From contig BROG01000541.1 of assembly GCA_030159075.1 (NCBI GenBank), positions 248,001-312,000 on the forward strand: a DNA stretch of 64,000 nt. Reading direction: 5' to 3'. The stretch is from Atrina japonica. Lineage: Eukaryota > Mollusca > Bivalvia > Pterioida > Pinnidae. The translations under genes and the position numbers were made by a program. Every line of letters begins with the position of its first letter. Position 1 is the first letter of the stretch. The notes under the pieces were generated by a model that saw only the letters and a list, made by a program, of their open reading frames with translations, was not told where the DNA came from and did no database searches. Of the stretch, positions 1 to 40,602 are shown piece by piece.

Positions 1-31
1 TATGTATAATTTCAGGTACAGCTTTAAGAGG

Positions 32-85
<54 letters not shown>

Positions 86-205
86 AATTTCAGGTACAGC
101 TTTAAGAGGTCATATATATATGTATAATGTCAGGTACAGCTTTAAGAGGTCATATATATACGTATAGTTTTAGGTACAACTTTAAGTGGATATCTATATG
201 TATAA
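1..205 (+). repeat. About 40-bp repeat copied from the acceptor of the exon at 212, with a (TA)n insert
   Basis: Four copies start near 1, 79, 119 and 159 and carry tataatttcaggtacagc or close variants. The real acceptor at 201-211 reads tataatttcag followed by gtgcattttta. The copies match on both sides of the AG (ggtaca..tttaa against ggtgca..tttaa). A pure (TA)n run fills 38-78. Confidence 0.8.
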
Positions 206-211
206 TTTCAG

Positions 212-27818
<27,607 letters not shown>

Positions 27819-28140
27819 AAAACAGCTAATAAGATCACAACCATGAAACCAGGATACATTTTATCAACTGAAAAAAATTGTCCCATTATGAGTTATTATG
27901 TATAGACAGTCATCAATCTACACATCTACAAGGAATAACACTGAGCTGTATATATAAAATAGTCTTTATATCAGGTAATGTGTGGTATTGTTTAGAAGAG
28001 ATCCTTTGAAATCAGCCTAATTTAAATATACTTCTTGTGCAGTTTTAACTGTAAGATAATTTTGTTTTCTGATGTAGAATATTTTCTTACATGTAACAGT
28101 CTAAGCATCTATAAGTAGAATCAGTTAAATTGTGGCTGTT
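27819..28140 (+). other. 3' flank / probable 3' UTR of the SLC6 gene
   Basis: Sequence after the stop has no recognisable gene. No clear AATAAA is found before the 44-bp array. The first AATAAA motifs are beyond it, at about 30666 and 30933-30980, so the polyadenylation site is unresolved. Confidence 0.4.
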
Positions 28141-29475
28141 TAGACATGTTACAGTCATACAATCACAACTGTTATAGTCAAGTCTGAATTCTCTACAGTC
28201 ATACATTCACAACTGTTATAGTCAAGTCTTAACTCTCTACAGTCACAACTGTTATAGTCAAGTCTGAACTCTCTACAGTCATACATTCACAACTGTTACA
28301 GTCAAGACTGAACTCTCTACAGTCATACATTCACAACTGTTACTGTCAAGCCTGAATTCTCTACAGTCATACATTCACAACTGTTACAGTCAAGACTGAA
28401 CTCTCTACAGTCATACATTCACAACTGTTACTGTCAAGACTGAACTCTCTACAGTCATACATTCACAACTGTTACTGTCAAGACTGAACTCTCTACAGTC
28501 ATACATTCACAACTGTTACTGTCAAGACTGAACTCTCTACAGTCATACATTCAAAACTGTTACAGTCAAGACTGAACTCTCTACAGTCATACATTCACAA
28601 CTGTTATAGTCAAGTCTGAACTCTCTACAGTCATACATTCACAACTGTTATAGTCAAGTCTGAACTCTCTACAGTCATACATTCACAACTGTTATAGTCA
28701 AGTCTGAACTCTCTACAGTCATACATTCACAACTGTTATAGTCAAGTCTGAACTCTCTACAGTCATACATTCACAACTGTTATAGTCAAGTCTGAATTCT
28801 CTACAGTCATACATTCACAACTGTTACAGTCAAGACTGAACTCTCTACAGTCATACATTCACAACTGTTACTGTCAAGCCTGAATTCTCTAGTCATACAT
28901 TCACAACTGTTATAGTCAAGTCTGAACTCTCTACAGTCATACATTCACAACTGTTATAGTCAAGTCTGAACTCTCTACAGTCATACATTCACAACTGTTA
29001 TAGTCAAGACTGAACTCTCTACAGTCATACATTCACAACTGTTACAGTCAAGACTGAACTCTCTACAGTCATACATTCACAACTGTTACTGTCAAGCCTG
29101 AATTCTCTAGTCATACATTCACAACTGTTATAGTCAAGTCTGAACTCTCTACAGTCATACATTCACAACTGTTATAGTCAAGTCTGAACTCTCTACAGTC
29201 ATACATTCACAACTGTTATAGTCAAGTCTGAACTCTCTACAGTCATACATTCACAACTGTTATAGTCAAGTCTGAACTCTCTACAGTCATACATTCACAA
29301 CTGTTATAGTCAAGTCTGAACTCTCTACAGTCATACATTCACAACTGTAATAGTCAAGTCTGAATTTTCTACAGACATACAATCACAACTGTTATAGTCA
29401 AGTCTGAATTATCGACAGTAATACATTCACAATTGTTACAGTTAAGTCTGAACTCTCCCCAGTCATACATTTATA
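28140..29475. repeat. 44-bp minisatellite, about 30 copies
   Basis: Units of acagtcatacattcacaact followed by gttatagtcaagtctgaact and ctct. Blocks of units with tctgaact and with actgaact alternate, which shows block duplication within the array. Confidence 0.95.
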
Positions 29476-30080
29476 GCAACTAGAATTATGATTTTGCAGA
29501 GTCACACTTACAGTTACACGACTCCTTGGAAGTTCTCGCCATTTGTTAGTTGTAACATCTTATACAACTTAAACAGGTTGAAACAGGTACACTTCTTTGT
29601 GGTAAAGATAAATGATATGCTCATCTTCCTGTTCATTCAGTATATCAACAACTCTTACATATCTACACCTTGGATTTGTTGTACAGATTAATTAGTAATA
29701 ATAGGTGTTCTTTGATCACTTCAGAACAATTCTCTGGATGCAGCTGTGTAAAAACCTGCAAAACATATGTGGACATTTCTTTGTGATCATGTAGAGTAGG
29801 GTCAGTTTTTGGTCCTGGATTTTTGACCGTGGAATGACTTTTTATATAAAATTTCTTAATGGCACATATGTGGACATTTCTTTGTGATCATGTAGAATGT
29901 AGTCAGTTTTTGGTCTTAGATTTTTTTACCACGTTATGGTGTTTTATATAGATTTTCTGAAGGGTGAATTTATTGACAGAAAATTGGTTTCAGTTTTGGT
30001 TTCTAGTTTTAATATGGTTTGAAACTAATTTTGCTAAGTTTGAAGTTTTTTCAGTAAATGACAAGTTTGCATTTTCAAAA
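29476..30080. other. Intergenic, one short duplicated stretch
   Basis: acatatgtggacatttcttt followed by gtgatcatgtagagt..gtcagtttttggt occurs twice (about 29763 and 29864). Nothing else is seen. Confidence 0.5.
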
Positions 30081-30107
30081 TGACCAACATATTTGGAATT
30101 GCTGTAT

Positions 30108-30410
30108 ACTCCTGCTTAAACTGTGGTGTATAACTCCTGCTTAAACTGTGGTGTATAACTCCTGCTTAAACTGTGGTGTATAACTCCTGCTTAAACCGTG
30201 GTGTATAACTCCTGCTTAAACTGTGGTGTATAACTCCTGCTTAAACCGTGGTGTATAACTCCTGCTTTAACCGTGGTGTATAACTCCTGCTTAAACCGTG
30301 GTGTATAACTCCTGCTTAAACCGTGGTGTATAACTCCTGCTTAAACCGTGGTGTATAACTCCTGCTTAAACCGTGGTGTATAACTCCTGCTTAAACTGTG
30401 GTGTATATTT
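30108..30410. repeat. 25-bp minisatellite, about 12 copies
   Basis: Units of ctgtggtgtataactcctgc followed by ttaaa. Copies with accgtgg are clustered in the middle. Confidence 0.95.
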
Positions 30411-30985
30411 TGTAGATTTTTACAGTATCTTAAACATGATCTAATCTGTAGCGAAGCATACTTTCATAACTTTATTGATAAAACAAGAGTGTTGCAGCAA
30501 GTTATTCACCTATCTAATTACTGCTGCATCTTTACCGCCATATAAGCATGTTTTGGACTGCATGTAAACCACCTCCAGGGGTAGTTTGGTCAGTTTCCCG
30601 AACTAGTTTGAAACTGTTAGTGATAAATGAGAAAAACGAAACTGATCTCAAACCGGTTTATAGACAATAAATTTGCTCTTACAACTGACTCAGGTTGATC
30701 AATGTATGTGTGTGTGTTAATATTCATGTGACCCCCCCCATTTGTATTTAAACTTTTTCCTGTTGGACAACATGACCCAAGTTTTGTTAAGATAGAAGTG
30801 TGATACAGGCAAGTAAGATGTCTTGTGGACCAGTGATTTTATTTTTAAAGTTATGTCACTGATAGTAGGCATAGTTTTTTTACTGAAAATTTATATATAC
30901 ATATATATATATATATAAATATATATATACAAATAATAAATCATTACAATGTGATGTACATGTATATATTTTAATAAATTTATAT

Positions 30986-31158
30986 ACAGTGGAATCTTGT
31001 TACCTCGAAACTCATGGGACCGTCCCCGTTACTTCGATATATCCGGAATTCAGATAACCAAAATTTATTATATCTATAAAAATAAGGACCGGACTTTCAA
31101 CTTTGACATATCCGGAATTTCAACTCAACCAATTTCGACATAAAGAGATTCCATTGTA
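30986..31158. mobile_element. Short TIR element (pogo/Tigger-like ends)
   Basis: Starts cagtggaatcttgttacctc and ends agagattccattg, which are inverted. The interior has two more copies of atatccggaatt. There is no coding capacity. A related 5' end occurs at 45752-45840 (cagtggaatctcactatctt). Family naming is by terminal resemblance only. Confidence 0.55.
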
Positions 31159-31383
31159 TTTGAAGACACTTTTGAGTGTTCATAAGGACTAGATTTCTTT
31201 TTTATAGTTCATTACAACATATATAAATATATGATCTGATCTGAATGCTTTTTCAAAGAAACTACAGAAGAAAACTGACCAATACAAGACAAAGCTAAAG
31301 TATTAGCTAGATCAAAGACTTCAGCAGTCCTTATTTGTGTATAAAACTACAAACACATTGTTAAGAAATTCTTTCTATACTGG

Positions 31384-31610
31384 TGGGGCCTCTGTGGCCG
31401 AGTGGTTAGAGCATCGCCCTTTGAACCATAAAGTATCTCACTTCTAGTCAGTGCAGGTTCAAGTCCCACTGGAACCTAAGCTGATTTTTGTGAGAAAGTT
31501 TGCCAGCTTACTTGCAGAAGGCCAGTGGTCTCTCTCCTCCACTATAAAAAAACTGGGTACCACCATATAACTGAAACATTGTTGAGTGTGGTTTAAAACA
31601 CTTTTAAAAT
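31384..31610 (+). mobile_element. tRNA-derived SINE with mollusc-type tail
   Basis: The head is gcctctgtggccgagtggtt then agagcatcgcc (box A), with caggttcaagtcccactgg (box B). The tail is accaccatataactgaaaca then ttgttgagtgtggtttaaaa. The flanks ctatactggt and ctatgctggt are a near-perfect target-site duplication. Other copies are at 35925-36107 (-) and a tail at about 58065-58115. Confidence 0.88.
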
Positions 31611-32484
31611 CTATGCTGGTTACTATGGTAACAGTATTTTCACCTACAATACCTATAGTTGATACCCTGTGGGTACTGATTCCAGTGTCCTATGATATTA
31701 CATTGTTTTATGTAATATATTGTTAAATTGTTTTAAACAACTATTTTTAAGTTATGAAATATTAAAAATTTCCCACAAACAGTACATATGTAAATTCAAT
31801 TTCCACCCCCCATTATTTCCTTGATCCACCTTTCAAATTCAAAAACAAAGATTGTGATGGATAGTTCTCATCAAGGTTTATCTACAAGTGGAATTTCAAA
31901 GAGATATCATCTATGATCTTCCCACAGTGGACCTAAACCAATTGTTGATGCAGACGGATTTCGCCTTTTCATAAACTGGACTTTATTTCACAATCTGGCC
32001 AAAAAGAAACGATGCTGATATATAATGAATACCCATATTCCAGTTTAAGTGTAACTCATTGATATTACATTTTGACTTTGGTCTATATCTTCATGGTTAG
32101 AGCTGTGACATGAAGACATTTAAAGAAGTCACCCTTGTTAGTCAATTGAAATGTTTGATTATTTTTCACATAAATGGTGGGTGATGTTCTCTGCTTTAGG
32201 TGAAGTGCCACAAACTTTGATGTGCTATAGACTGGTTGAGGCAGTGAGTTATTTTAAGTGCCATACATGTTGTGTCTTGGGAACTTTGTTTTAAGTCTCA
32301 TCTAACAAAAACTTTCACTTTGTATGCTGAGTGCTTAGCGAAGCAACAGTAACTACCATTTTAAAGTCTTAGGTATAACACGAAACCAAAAATCGAACCT
32401 GGGACCAACTGCTTGCAATTTAAATTGTTATGTACTACAGAGTATACAGACCATCATCTACTTGTAACGCTGTTATAACAAACT
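31611..32484. other. Intergenic, nothing recognised
   Basis: No open frame, repeat array or element ends are recognised here. Confidence 0.4.
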
Positions 32485-32489
32485 TATCA

Positions 32490-32665
32490 ATCTATATAGG
32501 ATAAAAACAAAGTAAATAGAGTTGCCCCATTACTTTATATAGGATAAAAACAAAGTAAATAGAGTTGCATCATCACTCTATATAGGATAAAAACAAAGTA
32601 AATAGAGTTGCACCATTACTTTATATAGGATAAAAACAAAGTAAATAGAGTTGTACCATCACTTT
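32490..32665. repeat. About 55-bp tandem repeat, four copies
   Basis: ctatataggataaaaacaaa followed by gtaaatagagttgcaccatt occurs four times with small changes. Confidence 0.85.
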
Positions 32666-33463
32666 TATTCAATAAATATATTCTGCTGAGCTGCCATTCA
32701 AGTACTAATTTGAATCATCACACAATTCCTGAGACAATTTGAAAACGTTTAACGACATATTTTACCCAAAGCTGACCTTGCATATCAAATCTAAAATCAT
32801 TCCAGAGAAACATGTCAACAGCTTAATCAGTCTAGGTAAAAGATGATAACAGCATAATAGTTGACTAACTGACCAGCATCATAATCTGCCACAAAATGTG
32901 CAATCCTTATTGTGACCAAAGCTTCATAAGTTGATCTTTGAATTGATGACTGTATGTTTTTTGAAATGAATATCAAGATAAGGTGCTGCTTCAGGCATAA
33001 AAAAATTCCAAGAAAACAGATTTATGAAAGAACCTATTACTCAGGAGTCAACCCATAACTGTTATATCAGCATCATTTTCATCTTTTGTTATACATACAT
33101 AGACCAATATTATTGGACAATTTCTGATATCTGGATACTCCTGTTTACCAGCAAGTAACCAGTCTTACTGTTCATCTAAAGCATGTTAAAATATCATAGT
33201 AGTATAAACAGATTTTATGAAAATATTCCTTGTTAAAATAAACAGTATGGGTCTTGGAGATGATTAGGGAAACTACAGTCTCAGTCTTGATATCAGCCAT
33301 CAATTTAGGATTGCAGCTTTTCAGTGAACATAAATAGTGTACAGTAATTCTCATGTATTTCATAACATACTAATTAACTCCATCTTTCAGCTTGCAAGGT
33401 TAACTTTGAAAAAATACATAAAAATCATAGCACCGACTTTACTTTTCTGAAATTATGCACATT

Positions 33464-33835
33464 TAAAGGGGCATTAGCTGTGCTTTTTCAAAATTTCTTT
33501 CTTCCTGTTTTACTACTTAGATGTACAATCAGAAAAAATAGATATACACAGGCACAACGATTATTAAATTCCTATAAATTTTGTGAAAATTGCTTCAGTA
33601 AGCCTAAGAGTTAAACTGTTCACTTGCAATTGATTAACTCAACCTTAATATTTGTATATGTACACTACACCAGACACAACCTTATTTTCACAAAATATAT
33701 AAAGATTTTTACAGAGAAGATTTTTTATGTCTGCGTAGGGCTTTTATTACTTTTTTATTGTACATCAATTACAAGTAGTAAGAGTAGAAAAAATATCAAT
33801 AAATTTCTGTGTTAAACACAACTAATGCTCCTTTA
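33464..33835. mobile_element. MITE-like element, family A copy 1
   Basis: The inverted termini are aaaggggcattagctgtg and cacaactaatgctccttta. Inner blocks (atgtacaatcagaaaaa, tgtctgcgtagggctttta) recur in the copies at 46930-47276 and 59397-61360. Confidence 0.75.
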
Positions 33836-35751
33836 CATAACACGTGAATGTTGCTAAATATTGCAGAAATACTAGAATAGCACAATATGGAACAGGTGAA
33901 TCATACAGATAATGAATTGTGTAAAACAGAAGTGTCTGAGCTAAAAATTATATATCCAATACACAATAGACATTTTCACAATAACTGCAGCCCTACTAAT
34001 TTCACTTGTGCACAACAACCAGATGGCAAAACAAATTTTACCCAATCAATTTGTCTTTCAATGGGTATATGATCTTGGCTACAAAACTTCTTGATGTTGT
34101 TCAGAAGATTTTTTGTGCAGGTGAAATTAGTAGAACCACAGTTATCGAAAAGGTCTTTTACAACCTAATGTTATCATAATTATATATCTGATACACAATT
34201 AGAACCTTATGTTATCAAAATATACAACTGGAATTTTATTTGCACATGAATACTGCAATGGAGACTACAACATGGTCTAAAGAAACTGAATGCAAGTCAT
34301 TCTGCTTCAAATACACATTTGATTGTAAAATGTGTGTGTGTGTAATCTTTAACAACTACAAATAGTATAAAGCAAATGACTTTAATATTACGATAAAAAT
34401 GTGAATCTTAAAGCTGAAATAAGATATATAAGACATGTTAACACATGTTTAAAATAGATCTATTATTCCTGTAGAAATATGTCAATCTATCAATCTTTAT
34501 AAACATTTTTCAATTTGACCATTTTATTATTATTACAGGGCAAATAATACACCTTAAAACAAGGACAATTAGCAGAGTAGTAATTAAAATTACCTATGTG
34601 CTTCAGACTCATCTGACAATTGTAGCTAATGGTTATATCATCTGAAGTCTGGGATATACATCAATTAATTTACATTGCTACATCAATAAAAGGTTTTAAC
34701 TCAATATTACAAATGAAAACATAAGCCCTAAGAGAACTTAAATTGGTCCACTGATTCAGAAGAATTTTAAAAGGGTGATGACAAACTAGACAAATATTCA
34801 ATAACTCACTTTATCACTTTGCTAAGCTGAAAACAACATAACTGCTAAAAAATTAGAGATGAAAATGATAATACTGACTGCAGTGAAAAAGGAACATACA
34901 AAATGAAAATATGAGAAAAAAAAAATGGGTGACTGATATTTTCAATGTATCTGAAAGTAAACAACAGGACACTTAACACCACTAAAACTGCAGATGATAC
35001 TAGTACCTCAATAAAAACAAAGTGATCAAATGAAAGTTACACATAATTCCACAAAAACACATTTTGGTCATTATATATGATGGTAAATGAAAAGTGAAAA
35101 AAAAAAATGAATAACCCATGGAATATAACCATACCTCATTTAACATGATATTTTCATACATTTAACAGTCAATAACAATCACCATTCCTCAATTGTTTAA
35201 CAAATTGTACATATGAACAGACATTTCTCTTAACACAAAAGTTACATTGTGCCTGTATGTAGTAGTACACTTAGTAACAATAGCTGCCTTGTGTAGTTAA
35301 GTGTATACACTATACAAATTTAAACATCTGTATTAAAAATATTTCTGCAAATGAAATTTTTTTTTTCATTGAGTGTATAATGAAGAAATATTCACCATCA
35401 CACAACTTTGAAACCTCCAAAACTATACTCAAATTGTACTTGAATCATAATCCTAACACATGTATAGGCATACCAATGTAAAGTGGCACATCCAGGTTCA
35501 GGCAAAAACCAAAATAATATGTCTACTTTCCAAAAATAGGTTGTACAGATAAAACATATTGCCTTGCACGGACACCATGCATTACTACTGAATCTCTATT
35601 ACTTTTGTGATGACAAGTAGCTTGTCACCCCTGTTATGATTTGATTTAGACAGTGTGTTTGTAAACATGTGCCAATTTACCTAGGTAGACCTGTAGAGCA
35701 CATGTTATTTCCACTTCTAATAAGACAGATATATTTGAATTCCTGTAACCC
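33836..35751. other. Intergenic and probable 3' UTR side of the GTPase gene
   Basis: AT-rich sequence with no recognisable gene or array. The GTPase transcript runs into this region on the - strand. A - strand AATAAA lies near 34520-34530, but its use is unproven. Confidence 0.4.
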
Positions 35752-35805
35752 TTACAAATCATGGTCTGCGACACTTTGCTTCAGATAGTCCTGGTATAAA
35801 GATTG
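35752..35805 (-). CDS. GTPase terminal exon and stop
   Basis: Encodes QSLYQDYLKQSVADHDL and a TAA stop (35752-35754). The acceptor is tttttgttgcag with a clean pyrimidine tract. It joins in phase 0. Confidence 0.82.
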   Translation of the reverse strand, partial: QSLYQDYLKQSVADHDL

Positions 35806-38800
35806 CTGCAACAAAAAGGAAAGAAATTTAAAAATATCAAAAGAATTTTGCATATGTACAAAGAATTTTAAATATGTACACGTTTCATGAGCCAACAGTA
35901 AGTGGACAGCACTTGAATTTGAATTTTGAATAGTGTTTTATGCCACACTCAACACCTATCAGTTATATGGTGACAACCAGAAGAAAACCCCTTTACAATG
36001 TACATGGGAAGAGACCACCGACCTCCTGCAAGTAAACAAGCAAACTTTCTCATGAAAATCAGCAGGGTTCAAAGCAATGCTCTAACCATTCATCCACAGA
36101 GGTCCCAACAGCACTTGAAGAATTAATCCACAGTAACAGATAGTAACAAAAGGTAAGCTGGTACTATGGTAATGGGTAGTAACACAAGCTATGTTGATAC
36201 ATTGTTTAGGGGCAATGACACATGATAAGCTTGTACTATGGTAACAGGTAGTAACACAAAGTAAGTTTGGTACTATGGTAACAGCAGTAACACAAAATAA
36301 GTTGGTACTATGGTAACAGCAGTAACACAAGATAAGTTTGGTACTATGGTAACAGGTAGTAACACAAAATAAGTTTGGTACTATGGTAACAGCAGTAACA
36401 CAAAATAAGTTGGTACTATGGTAACAGCAGTAACACAAGATAAGCAGATACTATAGTAATGGTAGCAACACAACATAGGCTTGTACTATGGTAACAGGTA
36501 GTAACACAAAATAAGTTGGTACTATGGTAACAGCAGTAACACAAAATAAGCTGGTACTATGGTAACAGAAGTAACACAAGATAAGTAGATACTATGGTAA
36601 CAGTAGCAACACAACATAAGCTGGTACTATGGTAATTTGTAGTAACATAAAATAAAGACTCTAAATCTTTTTCTTTAAATGAAATATTTGTAGAATGACA
36701 GTATTCATTCAAATGCAAGATTTCTACAATTAAATTACATCAATGTATGATAAGTATGTTGGTACTTGATTGTTATACCAAGAGGCCATGAACCTGATAG
36801 TTGTACTAATTGGTCAAGTACTTAATGGTTATACTAAGAGACTGAGTACCTGATGGTTGCATTAAGAAGCCAAGTACCTGATGGTTGTAATAAAAGGCCA
36901 AGTACATGATGGTTGTACCAAGAGGACAAGTGCCTGGTGGTTGTAATAAAAGGTCAAGTACATGATGGTTGTAACAAGAGGCCAAGTACCTGGTGTTTGT
37001 ACCAAAAGACCAAGTACCTTGTGGTTGTACCAAGAGGTCAATAACCTTATTGTTGTACCAAGTGGCCAAGAATCTGATGGTTATGTTAAGAGGCCAGGTA
37101 CCTGATGGTTGTAATAAGAGGCCAGGTACCTGATGGTTGTAATAAGAGGCCAAGTAACTGATGGTTGTAATAAGAGGCCAAGTAACTGATGGTTGTAATA
37201 AGAGGCCAGGTACCTGATGGTTGTAATAAGAGGCCAAGTAACTGATGGTTGTAATAAGAGGCCAGGTACCTGATGGTTGTAATAAGAGGCCAGGTATCTG
37301 ATGGTTGTAATAAGAGGCCAAGTACCTGATGGTTGTAATAAGAGGCCAAGTAACTAATGGTTGTAATAAGAGGCAAAGTAACTGATGGTTGTAATAAGAG
37401 GCCAGGTATCTGATGGTTGTAATAAGAGGCCAAGTAACTGATGGTTGTAATAAGAGGCCAGGTACCTGATGGTTGTAATAAGAGGCCAAGTAACTAATGG
37501 TTGTAATAAGAGGCCAGGTACCTGATGGTTGTAATAAGAGGCCAGGTATCTGATGGTTGTAATAAGAGGCAAAGTAACTGATGGTTGTAATAAGAGGCCA
37601 GGTACCTGATGGTTGTAATAAGAGGCCAAGTAACTAATGGTTGTAATAAGAGGCCAAGTAACTAATGGTTGTAATAAGAGGCCAGGTACCTGATGGTTGT
37701 AATAAGAGGCCAAGTAACTAATGGTTGTAATAAGAGGCCAGGTACCTGATGTTTGTAATAGCACAGAATATACACATTCACTAATATTTCAAATGCAACT
37801 TTTACCTTTTTCAGTTTGACTGTATTTTGTACATAGTCTCTTATTTCTATCAAAGATCTTTTCTGTTTGCGGGATAGTGTAGGACTTGTCCTGTAATGAT
37901 GTAAAGTGATAAACAACATGTTAAATGACAAATATAGTACTGAAAAACACAACGTCTAACATTGATCTGCTGGGTAAAAATTAAACACTGTACTTATCAT
38001 GTATACCAAATAAATATAAATCACGGATATTATAAAGGTCACATTATACTGTTATCAGGACGATTGTCTGATTTACTATACCTACAAGATTCTAAATGAC
38101 CAATTGGTCAAAATGATAATAACTTGAGAACTAACAACAAACTGCAATGTCAAACAAGACAGAGAGCTAAGCCATTCAGAAATTTATCAAAGTCCCATAA
38201 CTCTCGCAAACATAGCTTAATGTTGACAAATTCAAATTTTATTAATATAAAGCATCCTACAAAATTTGGTTAAAATTTGTGGGAAATCATTTATTTGATG
38301 AATGTTGCAAATGGACAAATGATTAACACACGGACCAAAACAATATGTTCTACTCTCTTCAATCACAGGGATGGTTCAAATTCTCAGCGGTCCTCTATTT
38401 GTAATTTTCTGTTAGGGAATAAATTTAGCAAATTCTATCAACAAGTAAAATGGTGAAATTACAAAATCTACCAGATTATGTTCACATCAGTGTAACATGT
38501 ATAAGGATCCTGGTGATTTATACAATGTAGAGATTACATCAAAACAATACATCTGACTGTCCAACAGGCAAGAATTCATCAACCAACCAACAACAGACGC
38601 TTGAAGAGATTGTGTCATTGTCAAGACCAATGAAAGTGAAATTGATTGATCAGTGTTAATATTGTAGTTAAAATCTTCAAGCATTTCTATTTTATTCTAA
38701 TTTCAATATTTTAGAGCCCTGGAACAATTGTATTCTGTAGACATGAAAAGGTGGTTCCCAGTGTACAGTCCTGAATTGTACAGTTTGGGATTTTATATAA

Positions 38801-40532
38801 TATTTTTTTATCATTTAAAATACAAAATTGATATGCGTTGTTCATTTGGTAACTACGGTAATTGACAGACAATGCAGTTGCTAAGGCTAAAAGAGTCCCA
38901 ATATTTTTATCAATATTTCATTACGGTATCTGTTAACAAAAAAATAAAAGGAAATACTTGTTCTGTTTACAAAAATATAGTATATATTTATTTTCATTCA
39001 ATACTTTCATTTATCAAACATTTAACAGTTTGAAAACATAACATTGTCGCCATGTTATTCACTTGCTAGTGAAGTTAAATGTGTACTCGTGAAATGTTGA
39101 ATTGGTCAACAGTCCCGAGGACGTGTATCTTGAATGCGACAGGTATGACAGAATGTCCATGATTTGGTTGTTGAACCTCATCTGGTCATGTGATGGTTTC
39201 TGAAGGAGGGAAGCATAGCCCACCACTGAAACTTAGAGGCACAACCTTGGTACATGTGGTACTGGTAGGCCTACTGTATGGCAAGGATCTGTTGGTCATT
39301 GGCTCGCCACAAATGTTTCAGAAAGAGACCTCTTTTGTTAGTCAGAACAAGACATTGTTATATGATCTGACAGACCGGTGACCACTAAGAGTAATACATG
39401 TGTATATATATATATATGTTTACTGTTGATGCAATCTTGCTGAAACGTGAATTGTTTACAAATAAAAGTAGTCTGCAATCATATTTGTGGTGATATATTG
39501 ATCCACATAGCCTTTTCACACTGCTTCATGCTTGTTGGGATGCAGTAAGTGCTTATTACATCAAAGAAGGGCAGATGTAAATATATATGTGTGTGTATGT
39601 GTGTGTATGTATATATATATATATATATAATAACGGAGTGTCTATTTGTCCGGCTAACCGGACAAATAGCTCTCTGACTATTTGTCCGGTCACACAAAAT
39701 GCGCATGTCATATCTTATCTCCAGCAGCAGGAGCCCGCGTCAGAGCGATGGCGGAAAACGAGAGAAATTGGTATTGGGGGAAAAATTTTCTTCATACGAA
39801 GAGCTAGAATAAAAAATTCGGACAAATAGCCTCACAGATATATATCCGGTTAGCCGGACAAATAGCCTCACAGATATATATCCCGTTAGCCGGACAAATA
39901 GCCTCACAGATATATATCCGGTTAGCCGGACAAATAGCCTCACAGATATTTGTCCGGTTAGCCGGACAAATAGCCTCACAGATAATATATCCGGTTAGCC
40001 GGCAAATAGCAACTGCCAAATACGGAGTGTCTATGTGTCTATTTGTCCAAATACGGAGTGTCTATTTTTCATACGAAGAGCTAGAATAAAAAAATCGGAC
40101 AAATAGCCTCACAGATATATATCCGGTTAGCCGGACAAATAGCCTCACAGATATATATCCGGTTAGCCGGACAAATAGCCTCACAGATATATATCCGGTT
40201 AGCCGGACAAATAGCCTCACAGATATATATCCGGTTAGCCGGACAAATAACCTCACAGATATTTGTCCGGTTAGCCGGACAAATAGCCTCACAGATATAT
40301 ATCCGGTTAGCCGGCAAATAGCAACTGCCAAATACGGAGTGTCTATGTGTCTATTTGTCCAAATACGGAGTGTCTATTTTTCATACGAAGAGCTAGAATA
40401 AAAAAATCGGACAAATAGCCTCACAGATATATATCTGGTTAGCCGGACAAATAGCCTCACAGATATATATCCGGTTAGCCAGACAAATAGCCTCACAGAT
40501 ATATATCCGGTTAGCCGGACAAATAGCAACTG

Positions 40533-40602
<70 letters not shown>

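Noticed and set aside
31386..31470. Possible tRNA gene
   Set aside because: Boxes A and B are present but the sequence continues into a SINE body and tail with target duplication, and cloverleaf arms are imperfect.
36806..37764. - strand frames of 115-227 codons (LLLQPSGTW repeats)
   Set aside because: 28-bp minisatellite read-through. They end where the array degenerates.
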